Below are positions 1 to 6,738 of a DNA stretch of 9,865 nt, piece by piece; the first letter of the stretch is position 1; every line of letters begins with the position of its first letter. The stretch lies in assembly GCA_902488785.1 (NCBI GenBank), contig CABTXJ010000024.1, positions 1 to 9,865 of the forward strand. Reading direction: 5' to 3'. This stretch comes from an uncultured Eubacteriales bacterium (lineage in GTDB: Bacteria; Bacillota; Clostridia; TANB77; CAG-508). Below the pieces are notes generated by a model that saw nothing but the letters and a program-made list of their open reading frames with translations, did no database searches and had not been told where the DNA came from. A program made the translations under genes and the position numbers.

Positions 1-507
1 ACCATATCCATAACCATATAATCCTGCTATATTATGTGCTTCTTTTTCATACCATAAATATCCTAGTGCACCTTTTGTTTCTATTCCTGCTGTTGGTTGT
101 GTTTCAGGCATAAGTAATACTTGGTCACCCTGTATATCATATACTCTCCATTTTGTCTTGTATCCACTTACATCAACCGTTTGCGTACCAACACCATTTC
201 CTGATCTATCTAAATCCCCCTTAACTGATGTATATGTAAGCTTACTCTTTGGTACCTTTGTTGTTTCTTTTGTATTAGGGTCTACTTGAATAGTATGATC
301 ATAATTTACATAGTCACCTATTTTAAGTTTTGATCCCTTTACTGTAGTAATATTTGATTGTGCTTTTGCGTTTTGTTTATTATTTTCAATTATTTTACTA
401 TTGCTAGTATATAATCCTACTATAATTGCCATAAGTAATAGCATAATAAGATATTTTTTAATACTAATTTTTTTAGTTTTTCTGCTTTTTTCTTTATGTT
501 TTTTCAT
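1..507 (-). CDS. Membrane-anchored exported protein of unnamed surface family (3' end outside window)
   Basis: The first 169 residues are present; the C-terminus runs off the left edge. The ATG at 507 follows AGGAGG at 515-520 with a 7-nt spacer, so the start is firm. Residues 1-18 are rich in Lys and Arg, and residues 19-34 form one hydrophobic segment without an obvious signal-peptidase or lipobox site. This suggests a signal anchor with the rest outside the cell. The body contains a KIGDYVNYD motif (62-70), then TKWRVYDIQGDQVLLMPE (118-135), then GALGYLWYEKEAHNIAGLYGYG (147-168, quoted here as key residues G147, L149, G150, Y151, N158, L162, Y163, G164). From memory, the order 'GDYVNY ... 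WRVyDi.gdqvlL ... GA.GY ... LYG' recurs in large exported or phage-like proteins of gut Clostridia, but I know of no function. It has its own probable promoter and lies downstream of another anchored surface protein. Function unknown; coding status is confident. Confidence 0.85.
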   Translation of the reverse strand, partial: MKKHKEKSRKTKKISIKKYLIMLLLMAIIVGLYTSNSKIIENNKQNAKAQSNITTVKGSKLKIGDYVNYDHTIQVDPNTKETTKVPKSKLTYTSVKGDLDRSGNGVGTQTVDVSGYKTKWRVYDIQGDQVLLMPETQPTAGIETKGALGYLWYEKEAHNIAGLYGYGYG

Positions 508-553
508 ATAGCATCCTCCTAATACAAATAATTATATCTATCTTTCATATTTT

Positions 554-581
554 ATAATATCTTTTTTTATAACTGTATCCA
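554..581 (-). promoter_or_regulatory. Possible promoter of the left-edge surface-protein gene
   Basis: On the minus strand TGGATA (581-576) and TATTAT (559-554) are separated by 16 nt, matching the sigma-A consensus at 4/6 and 5/6 positions. The start of transcription would be about 40 nt before the ATG at 507. A promoter is expected here because a strong terminator (595-622) isolates this gene from the one upstream. In DNA this AT-rich, -10-like hexamers are common by chance, so the exact boxes are uncertain. Confidence 0.35.
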
Positions 582-594
582 TTTTTTAACATAT

Positions 595-622
595 AAAAAA
601 CTGAAATAGTTTCCTATTTCAG
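595..622 (-). terminator. Intrinsic terminator of the FGE-fold protein gene
   Basis: A perfect 9-bp stem, CTGAAATAG (601-609) and CTATTTCAG (614-622), encloses a 4-nt loop. On the minus strand it is followed directly by six T residues (600-595). On the plus strand there is no T tract after position 622, so it acts in the minus direction only. It lies about 64 nt after the stop codon of the gene at 686-1849, across an A/G-rich trailer, and ends that transcript before the left-edge gene. Confidence 0.9.
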
Positions 623-685
623 CATTAATTAATCTATTTAGTTTTTATATTTTTGTTTTATTTATTTTTCTTTTTCTTTTTCTAA

Positions 686-1849
686 TTACTCCCTATACAT
701 AACTACTCTAAATCCCCATAATGGATCAAACTCTGTTTCTTTTTGTGCAGATACCTTAAGTGGTGTATTAGATATTTCTGCAGTACCACCTCTTAGTATC
801 CTATAGAATACATTTGAAAGTCCCTCTTGGTTATCACTTGAACTACTTGAAGTAACTTCTTTTTGGCTTGTTCTATCACTATATGTTTCTGTTGTCCACT
901 CTCTTACATTACCTGCTAAATCAAATATATTATTCATCTTATCTGTTTCAGTTTCACCAGTTTTTCTAACAGTACCTGAGTAATTTCCTTTATCAGTAGA
1001 TGAAGCATAATTTTGCTTATTTACTTCATCTATCCATGTTATTGCCCTATACCATGCTGCACTAGTTGGTAATGATGTTTTAACTCCAGCATATCCTTCT
1101 ACTTTTGCCATTTCTTCAGCAGCAATTTTTGCTTTTAAGAAATTAACATTTGTCCAAGGAGTTTGTCCTTTTTGTATTGCAGGTGTTTCTTTTCCATCTT
1201 GTGTAGTAGCTTTTGCAACTTCATATCTACCCATATAGAAGCCTTTGTATTTTGCAACACTATTATTAAGCTCATTATTTACTACAGAATCATCCCTATA
1301 GCTTGGATTTCCTTCCTTGTCTCTAATTATTCTACCAGATGCAACTGGAACCCAAACAAATTCATTCCCATTTCCATCTTTTATTACCATACCATTTTGT
1401 GGTTCACCATCTACTTTAGTAAATCCATTTGGTATATATGGCTTATCTGCAGTTCTTATCATTATATTTTTAACGCTTACATTAACCTGATCATATTGAC
1501 CATTTTTACCATATACTCCAAATAGGTAGTCACCATTTTCTTCTACTATATATTCAGCCTTATCACCATTTACTACACCATTATTAGGAAGTTTTATTCT
1601 ATCTATTCCTAATTGATCTTGAGTTGTAGCAATTATTGTTATTTTAATTTTTTCTTGATCTGGTTCTGTACTAGATAGGCTATATTCAATATGTGGCTTT
1701 ATTGCTTCTACTACATTTTGACTCCCCTTATCCTTACCTGATGATGTTGCTATTAAAAAACCAATTGTTCCTAATATTATAGCACCTATTATTATTCCAA
1801 TTATTATTATTATTGTTTTATTTGAAACCTTATTTTCCTTATAATACAT
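686..1849 (-). CDS. Membrane-anchored protein with extracellular SUMF1/FGE-type (C-type-lectin-like) domain
   Basis: This 387-residue protein has a short polar tail, one very hydrophobic segment (about 12-34, rich in Ile) and an extracellular part. Residues 50-130 look like a beta-sandwich (Ig/PKD-like) spacer ending in GDYLFGVYGKNGQ. Residues 138-387 match the FGE-sulfatase/SUMF1 fold: FVWVPV (164-169), YKGFYMGRYEV (201-211), LPTSAAWYRA (260-269), NIFDLAGNVREW (307-318), RGGT (353-356) and the terminal GFRVVM (379-384). Databases usually call such proteins 'SUMF1/EgtB/PvdO family'. There is no cysteine in the whole protein, so the Cys pair used by genuine aerobic formylglycine-generating enzymes is missing, and no sulfatase gene is nearby. 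I infer a non-catalytic adhesin or ligand-binding surface protein. A serine run (334-338) interrupts the domain in a likely surface loop. ATG 1849 has AAAGGA (1855-1860) 5 nt upstream. It is transcribed alone, with its own promoter and terminator. Confidence 0.85.
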   Translation of the reverse strand: MYYKENKVSNKTIIIIIGIIIGAIILGTIGFLIATSSGKDKGSQNVVEAIKPHIEYSLSSTEPDQEKIKITIIATTQDQLGIDRIKLPNNGVVNGDKAEYIVEENGDYLFGVYGKNGQYDQVNVSVKNIMIRTADKPYIPNGFTKVDGEPQNGMVIKDGNGNEFVWVPVASGRIIRDKEGNPSYRDDSVVNNELNNSVAKYKGFYMGRYEVAKATTQDGKETPAIQKGQTPWTNVNFLKAKIAAEEMAKVEGYAGVKTSLPTSAAWYRAITWIDEVNKQNYASSTDKGNYSGTVRKTGETETDKMNNIFDLAGNVREWTTETYSDRTSQKEVTSSSSSDNQEGLSNVFYRILRGGTAEISNTPLKVSAQKETEFDPLWGFRVVMYRE

Positions 1850-1952
1850 ATTATTCCTTTTCCTACTCTTTTGTTTATTTATACTTTATATTTTATATTT
1901 TTTCTTTTTTCTAATTTTTCCTTTTTCATCTAGTTATTACTATATATTAATC

Positions 1953-1983
1953 ATTATACACTAAATTATATTATTTTATGCAA
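1953..1983 (-). promoter_or_regulatory. Possible promoter for the FGE-fold protein gene
   Basis: On the minus strand TTGCAT (1983-1978) precedes a perfect TATAAT (1958-1953) with a 19-nt spacer, longer than the usual 17. Transcription would begin about 95 nt before the ATG at 1849. The 201-bp gap from deoD holds only weak, all-AT hairpins (for example 2012-2026 and 2029-2043) and no convincing terminator, so some read-through from deoD is possible. Confidence 0.35.
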
Positions 1984-2050
1984 TTATTATTTTTTTTATA
2001 TAATTTTTAACATAGTTATATACTATATAATACACAATGTATTTTAACTA

Positions 2051-2770
2051 TTACAACTTACATGCAGTTTCTAAAGCAAGTTTTATCATATTATTCATGC
2101 CATTTTCTCTTTCTTCTTTTGTAAGTATCTCATCTGTATAATTTGCATCAGATACTGTAAGTAATGTTGCCGCTTTCTTACCTAGAAACTTTGCTGTTTC
2201 AAAAAGTGCAAAACTTTCCATTTCACAACCTAATATACCAAGCGTTTTAGGTATCCTGTCAAAATATAGTTTAGGATCTTTTGTATATATATCAAAACAC
2301 TCACTACATGCAATATTTGCTTTTTTTAAAGCTATTTTCATATCTTTTGCAGTATCTTCTATTCTTTCATTAATATACTTATCTGGGTATGAAAAATAGT
2401 TTGCTCTTCCTGTTAAATGTTTTGCAAAATTACTTTCAGTATATGATCCCATAACCAATACTGTATCTCTTAGCTCTAATTTTTTTGAAATAGAACCCAT
2501 AGAACCTATTCTAATTATTGTATCTACATCATAGAAATTATATAACTCATAACTATATATTCCCATACTAGGTATTCCCATACCTGATCCAATTACAGTT
2601 ATTCTCTTACCATTATACTTTCCTGTATATCCAAGCATCCCTCTAACTTCTGTAACAAGCTTTGCATCTTCTAAAAAATTTTCAGCAATGTATTTTGCCC
2701 TAAGTGGATCACCTGGCATTAATACTATTTTTGCTATTTCTTCTTTTTTTGCTCCAATATGTATACTCAA
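2051..2770 (-). CDS. deoD: Purine nucleoside phosphorylase, DeoD (hexameric) type
   Basis: This cytoplasmic enzyme splits purine (deoxy)nucleosides with phosphate into free base and (deoxy)ribose-1-phosphate for purine salvage. The 239-residue length is the same as in well-studied DeoD proteins. Family residues are in register with the E. coli enzyme: His4 (supplied to the neighbouring subunit), Gly20 and Arg24 in MPGDPLRAKYIA, Arg43 in EVRGMLG, Arg87 and Ser90 in IIRIGS, Glu183-Met-Glu185 for ribose, the catalytic Asp208 in TVSD, and Arg221 thirteen residues later. His follows the catalytic Asp in E. coli; here it is Ala209. The start is TTG at 2770, because the first in-frame Met after it is residue 18, inside the phosphate-binding loop, and starting there would lose His4. 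It is translationally linked to rsmA just upstream, one base after that gene's stop codon. The product assignment is very secure. Confidence 0.97.
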   Translation of the reverse strand: MSIHIGAKKEEIAKIVLMPGDPLRAKYIAENFLEDAKLVTEVRGMLGYTGKYNGKRITVIGSGMGIPSMGIYSYELYNFYDVDTIIRIGSMGSISKKLELRDTVLVMGSYTESNFAKHLTGRANYFSYPDKYINERIEDTAKDMKIALKKANIACSECFDIYTKDPKLYFDRIPKTLGILGCEMESFALFETAKFLGKKAATLLTVSDANYTDEILTKEERENGMNNMIKLALETACKL

Positions 2771-2784
2771 TTTAATTACTCCTT
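2768..2784 (-). promoter_or_regulatory. deoD TTG start with Shine-Dalgarno inside the rsmA coding end
   Basis: AAGGAG (2784-2779) is 8 nt from the TTG codon (2770-2768). The same bases are part of the codons for the final Lys-Arg-Ser of RsmA, and the RsmA stop TAA (2774-2772) lies within the spacer. This site fixes the non-ATG start and implies translational coupling, since ribosomes ending rsmA would cover the deoD initiation site. Confidence 0.85.
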
Positions 2785-3647
2785 TTAATATATTCTTCTA
2801 ATATTTTTGCATAATCTGTATCTTTTAGCTTTTCGCCTCTTACTCTAATATCATAACCCAAATCTTCTAAAACAGATTTCATAATTTCATTATCATATCT
2901 TCCATCAATTTTTATACTATTTAAAAATGTTTTTCTCCTATACAAAAAGCCTATTGTAATTAGTTCAAAGTATTTCTTTTCATCTACTACCTTTGGTACC
3001 TTTTCTCCCCTAATATCTAGTCTTACTACAGAAGAGTCAACTTTAGGTTGTGGTATGAAATTTGTTTTTGAAACAAATATACTATCAGTAATATCTGCTA
3101 TATATTTAACACCATATGTTAAAGCAGATGCATCTTTAGTTCCAAGATCTGCCTTCATCCTATCTGCAAATTCTTTTTGTACCATGATACAAATATTTTT
3201 AATACTACTACTATAGTCTAACATCTTAAATATTATTTGGCTTGTAATATAGTATGGTATATTTGCAACTACCTTAAGCTTAATATCTTCCTTTTTCATA
3301 TCTAACTTTTCTGAAATCTTGCCTATTAAATCATCAATATCTACTTTTAATATATCTTCATTAACTAATGCAAAATTATCATAATCATATAATATATCTG
3401 AAAGTGGGTTAATTAAGTCTCTATCTAATTCTACTGATACTACAAATTTAGCCTTTTCAAGTAATTTTTTAGTTAAAGTACCAATACCTGGTCCAATTTC
3501 TAATATAATATCATCTTCTGTAACTTCTGCAAGATCAATTATTCCATCTAATATTTCTTCGTTTACTAAAAAGTTTTGCCCAAACTTCTTTTTGAAATTA
3601 AGATGATATTTTTTCATAATCATTTTTGTTTCATTATATATATCCAT
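2772..3647 (-). CDS. rsmA: 16S rRNA (adenine(1518)-N6/adenine(1519)-N6)-dimethyltransferase RsmA
   Basis: RsmA (KsgA) uses S-adenosylmethionine to dimethylate two neighbouring adenines in the 3'-terminal hairpin loop of 16S rRNA during late 30S subunit assembly. At 291 residues the length is typical. Visible landmarks are FGQNFL (22-27), the SAM-binding motif LEIGPGIGTLT (49-59), the acidic VELD (72-75), NEDIL (96-100), the catalytic NIPYYIT (129-135; usually NLPYYIT) and the C-terminal helical part beginning near NFIPQPKVDSSVVRL (196-210). The ATG at 3647 gives an N-terminus that aligns with family members. Its Shine-Dalgarno site is weak (only GTGAG close by, AGGAAA further out); Met9 and Met11 are possible but less likely starts. 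It is the first gene of an operon with deoD. In many Bacillota rsmA follows the RNase M5 gene rnmV, but here a divergent intergenic region lies upstream. Confidence 0.97.
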   Translation of the reverse strand: MDIYNETKMIMKKYHLNFKKKFGQNFLVNEEILDGIIDLAEVTEDDIILEIGPGIGTLTKKLLEKAKFVVSVELDRDLINPLSDILYDYDNFALVNEDILKVDIDDLIGKISEKLDMKKEDIKLKVVANIPYYITSQIIFKMLDYSSSIKNICIMVQKEFADRMKADLGTKDASALTYGVKYIADITDSIFVSKTNFIPQPKVDSSVVRLDIRGEKVPKVVDEKKYFELITIGFLYRRKTFLNSIKIDGRYDNEIMKSVLEDLGYDIRVRGEKLKDTDYAKILEEYIKRSN

Positions 3648-3709
3648 CTATCTCACTATTTCCTATCTTCTATCTATTATTATCTTTTCTTATTCCTTTT
3701 TCTATACAC

Positions 3710-3739
3710 ATTATATATTATATTATTTTGCATTAGCAA
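3710..3739 (-). promoter_or_regulatory. Probable promoter of the rsmA-deoD operon
   Basis: On the minus strand TTGCTA (3739-3734) and a perfect TATAAT (3715-3710) are spaced by 18 nt, giving a leader of about 55 nt before the rsmA ATG. A small inverted repeat, TTTGC (3727-3731) and GCAAA (3736-3740) around ATTA, overlaps the -35 box and could be a regulator site or chance. Confidence 0.55.
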
Positions 3740-3852
3740 ATATTAATATATTATATATAATAATTAAAAAATAATATACAAAAATATTTTTTTAAACACA
3801 TTAAACATTAGAAAAAACTATATTTCATTATCTTTCATTTAGTTACTTTTCA

Positions 3853-3886
3853 TTGAAGAATTAAGCAAAATAATATATCATATAAT
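3853..3886 (+). promoter_or_regulatory. Possible promoter of the DUF4912-GH57 unit
   Basis: On the plus strand TTGAAG (3853-3858) is followed after 17 nt by TATCAT (3876-3881). A perfect TATAAT overlaps it at 3881-3886 but would be 22 nt from the same -35 box. Either places the transcript start roughly 30 nt before the ATG at 3924. The surrounding 276-bp divergent spacer is nearly pure A+T, so the choice of -10 box is uncertain; no terminator or RNA gene is visible in it. Confidence 0.45.
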
Positions 3887-3923
3887 ATATATTAATTAAT
3901 TAAAATAGTGTAAAGAGGAAAAT

Positions 3924-4859
3924 ATGGAAAAAATACCAAAGAAAAAGAATAATAAGAAAGTAACTAAAAAAAGTAGGGAAAAGAATGTTTTAACTAATAT
4001 TAAAAATGTTAAAGATGTCAAAGATGAAAAAAAGAAAGCTACTATAGAGGAAAAAGAAAATGCTAAAAAAAATAAAAGTATAAAAAATGATAAAGCTAAG
4101 AATGATAACACACTTCTTGCTAAAGCAAGGGCATTTTTTGTAGAGCTTGAAAAAAACTTTTCTTCACTTTTCAAAAAAGAAAAAGATATTAAATATATAT
4201 CAGAATACTATGAAGTTCCATATAGGTATGATGAAACTACTGTTAAGATAATAGCTCAAAATCCATATAAGCTTTATGTATATTGGGATATTAGTAATAA
4301 GAAAAAAGAAGAGCTAATTTCAAATTATGGAAAAGACTTTTTTACTAAAACTACCCCTGTCTTAATAGTTACAAACAAAAGCACTAATGAATCTTTTGAA
4401 GTTGAAGTAAATGACTTTGCTAACTCTTGGTATATAGATATACCAGATAACTCTTCTAAATACATTGTAGAGCTTGCAAGAAAAGTTAATGATACAATAT
4501 ATATTGACCCAATAAATGGAAACAAAGAAAATATACAAGAAAAAAATAAAATAAATAATACATCAAACAATAAAAAAACTGATGAAAAAGATATAAAATT
4601 TAATTATCTAAATGCTCAATCTAAAAATAGCATACAAAAAATAGAAAAAGGTTCTTTAATTATACTAAATCAATCAAATACTCTAATATCACAAAATGGT
4701 CATATACTAGGTATACCAAACTCTGTAACTTTCAGAAATATACATGATAATAGTGAAAAAACATATAATATAAAAGATTTCCAAAAATCACTAAATAGTG
4801 TATATGATTATATTAATGAATTTGAGCCAGAGAAAAATAGTTCATCTTCTTTCATATAA
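3924..4859 (+). CDS. DUF4912 domain protein with lysine-rich N-terminus
   Basis: This 311-residue protein has no signal peptide or membrane segment. Residues 1-70 are a disordered, Lys/Asn-rich tail. Residues 75-90 are FSSLFKKEKDIKY, and a DUF4912 domain runs from about 93 to 190: the key stretches are VPYRYDETTVKIIAQNP (98-114), YVYWDIS (118-124) and EVNDFANSWYIDIP (161-174), ending in YIVELARK (180-187). An Asn/Lys-rich linker (200-225) leads to a C-terminal part, about 240-285, with short beta-strand-like segments. DUF4912 has no established biochemical role that I know of. In many Bacillota such genes sit next to a GH57/DUF1957 branching enzyme, as here, 124 bp upstream in the same orientation. 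I infer a glucan-binding or enzyme-tethering partner; the aromatic YVYWDIS patch would suit sugar contact. ATG 3924 has AGAGGA at 3914-3919. Family call secure, role not. Confidence 0.88.
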   Translation: MEKIPKKKNNKKVTKKSREKNVLTNIKNVKDVKDEKKKATIEEKENAKKNKSIKNDKAKNDNTLLAKARAFFVELEKNFSSLFKKEKDIKYISEYYEVPYRYDETTVKIIAQNPYKLYVYWDISNKKKEELISNYGKDFFTKTTPVLIVTNKSTNESFEVEVNDFANSWYIDIPDNSSKYIVELARKVNDTIYIDPINGNKENIQEKNKINNTSNNKKTDEKDIKFNYLNAQSKNSIQKIEKGSLIILNQSNTLISQNGHILGIPNSVTFRNIHDNSEKTYNIKDFQKSLNSVYDYINEFEPEKNSSSSFI

Positions 4860-4983
4860 TTAAACATATACATAATTAAACTTACTTAATAAATTTATTA
4901 GATAGAAATAGAAAAATACTAAAATATAAAAATAAAAAAAAGAATTAAAATATTGAAGAAATAATAACAACTTAAGGAATAAT

Positions 4984-6579
4984 ATGGATAAAAATTTAAA
5001 AGGATATGTAGCCTTTGTACTACATGCACATTTACCATTTGTACACCATCCTGAAGATGATGGATATTTAGAAGAGAGTTGGCTGTTTGAAGCAATTTCT
5101 GAAACATATATCCCACTTCTTAAAACTTATGAAAGTTTAGAAAATGAAGGGGTTGATTTTAGAATTACTATGTCTTTTACACCACCTCTTCTTTCTATGT
5201 TAGATAATGAACTTCTTAAAAAAAGATATATTAAATATCTTAAAGATAGAATAGAATTATCTGCTAAAGAAACAGTAAGAACTAAGGATAATGAAAAGAT
5301 AAACAAACTATCTAAGTATTATTATGACAGATATAGTGAAGACTTAAACTATTATTTAAATAAATTAAATGGTGATATAATTGGTGGGTTTAAACACTTT
5401 CAAGATAAGGGGTATTTAGAAATAATTACATGTGGTGCAACACATGGCTACTTCCCTATACTATATAGTAATGAAAAAGCAGTTGAAGCACAAATTGCTG
5501 TTGGTGTACAAACATATGAAAAATACTTTGGTAGAAAACCAAAAGGTATTTGGCTTCCTGAATGTGGTTATGTACCAGAAGCAGATAAGTATTTAAAAAA
5601 ATATGGCATTGAATATGTAATTACAGAAACACATGGCATATTATATGCAGACCCTCGCCCTATATATGGAACGTTTGCTCCAATTATCTCACCTGATGGA
5701 ATAATTGCATTTGGTAGAGACTTAGAAAGTTCAAGACAAGTTTGGAGTTCTATTAATGGTTACCCAGGAGACTATCACTACAGAGACTTCTATAGGGATA
5801 TTGGATATGATGTACAAGACTATGAATACATTCGCCCCTATGTTGCTAAAAATGGTGTTAGAGTACATACAGGAATTAAATATCATAAGATAACTGGAAA
5901 AGGTTTTGAAAAAGATATATATGATGTAGAAGAAGCTAAAAATGTTGCAGAAATGCAAGCAGGTCATTTCATGGATTCAAGAATAAAACAATTTACAAAT
6001 ATAGATATGAATAAGCCTCCTATAGTTCTATGCCCATATGATGCAGAACTATATGGTCACTGGTGGTATGAAGGACCATATTGGCTATATACATTATTTA
6101 AAAAATTATATTATGATACAGACAAGCTAAAACTTATTACACCTTCAGAATACTATAATATATATAGTGATATACAAGTATCAACACCATGTAGGTCATC
6201 TTGGGGTGCAAAAGGTTACTCAGAAGTTTGGCTAAATGAAACTAATGACTATGCACACAAGCATCTTTTAACACTTGCAAATAGGATGGTATTGGCCTCA
6301 AATATGTTTAAAGATACAGATGATGATATTAAAATTAGGACATTAAACCAATTAGCACGTGAACTATTATTACTACAAAGTAGTGATTGGCTATTTATCA
6401 TAACAAATGGCACTATGACAGAATATGCTCATAAGAGAATTAACCAACATACTGGTAGGTTCAATGCATTATATGAAATGCTCCTTACAAATAGTATTAA
6501 TGAAGAATACTTAAAAGATATCGAAACAAAAGATTGTATCTTCCCATTCATTGATTACCATATATATGCAGATGATTAA
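4984..6579 (+). CDS. GH57-family 1,4-alpha-glucan branching enzyme
   Basis: This 531-residue cytoplasmic enzyme should cut alpha-1,4-glucan and rejoin the piece by an alpha-1,6 bond, the branching step of glycogen synthesis. All GH57 motifs are present: HAHLPFVHHPE (14-24), GATHGYFP (151-158), WLPECGY (190-196) with nucleophile Glu193, PYDAELYGHWWYEGP (351-365) with acid/base Asp353, and SSWGAKGYSEVW (405-416). Asp353 and Glu193 lie close to the positions known for the Thermococcus and Thermus enzymes, and Trp407 and Trp416 match active-site tryptophans that I recall for those. WSSINGYPGDYHYRDFYRD (254-272) is also typical of the branching subgroup rather than of GH57 amylases. The helical C-terminal DUF1957-type domain covers about 425-525. 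Length is normal. ATG 4984 has AAGGA (4974-4978) with a 5-nt spacer. The 124-bp gap after the DUF4912 gene has no hairpin terminator, so the two are probably cotranscribed. No GH13-type glgB or glycogen synthase is in the window. Confidence 0.93.
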   Translation: MDKNLKGYVAFVLHAHLPFVHHPEDDGYLEESWLFEAISETYIPLLKTYESLENEGVDFRITMSFTPPLLSMLDNELLKKRYIKYLKDRIELSAKETVRTKDNEKINKLSKYYYDRYSEDLNYYLNKLNGDIIGGFKHFQDKGYLEIITCGATHGYFPILYSNEKAVEAQIAVGVQTYEKYFGRKPKGIWLPECGYVPEADKYLKKYGIEYVITETHGILYADPRPIYGTFAPIISPDGIIAFGRDLESSRQVWSSINGYPGDYHYRDFYRDIGYDVQDYEYIRPYVAKNGVRVHTGIKYHKITGKGFEKDIYDVEEAKNVAEMQAGHFMDSRIKQFTNIDMNKPPIVLCPYDAELYGHWWYEGPYWLYTLFKKLYYDTDKLKLITPSEYYNIYSDIQVSTPCRSSWGAKGYSEVWLNETNDYAHKHLLTLANRMVLASNMFKDTDDDIKIRTLNQLARELLLLQSSDWLFIITNGTMTEYAHKRINQHTGRFNALYEMLLTNSINEEYLKDIETKDCIFPFIDYHIYADD

Positions 6580-6674
6580 AATTATATGTTAAGACTATAA
6601 TTAAAAGTAAAGAAAGAAAAAAAGAAATACATAAAAAAGAAAAATACATAGATAAAATATTATTAATAGGTATT

Positions 6675-6703
6675 AAAAAAAGACTTTAAAAAGTCTTTTT
6701 TTT
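6675..6703. terminator. Bidirectional terminator between convergent GH57 and pnp
   Basis: Seven A (6675-6681), GACTT (6682-6686), a 4-nt loop, AAGTC (6691-6695) and eight T (6696-6703) make a stem of up to 12 bp. Read on either strand, the GC-containing core is followed by a T tract, so it can end both the GH57 transcript (plus) and the pnp transcript (minus). It lies about 95 nt after the GH57 stop and 36 nt after the pnp stop. The spacer 6580-6674 is A/G-rich and holds a near repeat of AAAGAAATACATA-like sequence but no gene. Confidence 0.92.
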
Positions 6704-6738
6704 ATCTACAATTATATATTATTATATTTTTTATTCCA

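Noticed and set aside
686..985. Idea that the FGE-fold C-terminus is the variable region of a diversity-generating retroelement.
   Set aside because: The fold fits, but no reverse transcriptase, accessory gene or near-identical template repeat is visible in the window, and the C-terminal codons show no clustered adenine-dependent pattern. It could only be revisited with flanking sequence.
1163..1525. A 120-codon open frame on the plus strand inside the FGE-fold protein gene.
   Set aside because: It lies fully antisense to a protein with clear family motifs, has a composition rich in Ile, Tyr, Phe and Ser as expected from reading AT-rich coding DNA backwards, and lacks a ribosome binding site.
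1978..2043. Two small hairpins after deoD (2012-2026 and 2029-2043) as an intrinsic terminator.
   Set aside because: The stems are 5-6 bp, nearly all A-T, and are not followed by a T tract on the minus strand.
3896..4174. A 92-codon minus-strand frame opposite the DUF4912 N-terminus that looks like a membrane protein (Phe/Leu/Ser-rich).
   Set aside because: It is the reverse reading of the Lys-rich tail: AAA-rich sense codons give TTT-rich antisense codons. No ribosome binding site or promoter supports it.
6610..6650. Near repeat of A-rich AAAGAAATACATA-like units after the GH57 gene as a possible repeat array.
   Set aside because: There are only two imperfect copies in low-complexity A/G-rich sequence, which is expected by chance in such a spacer.
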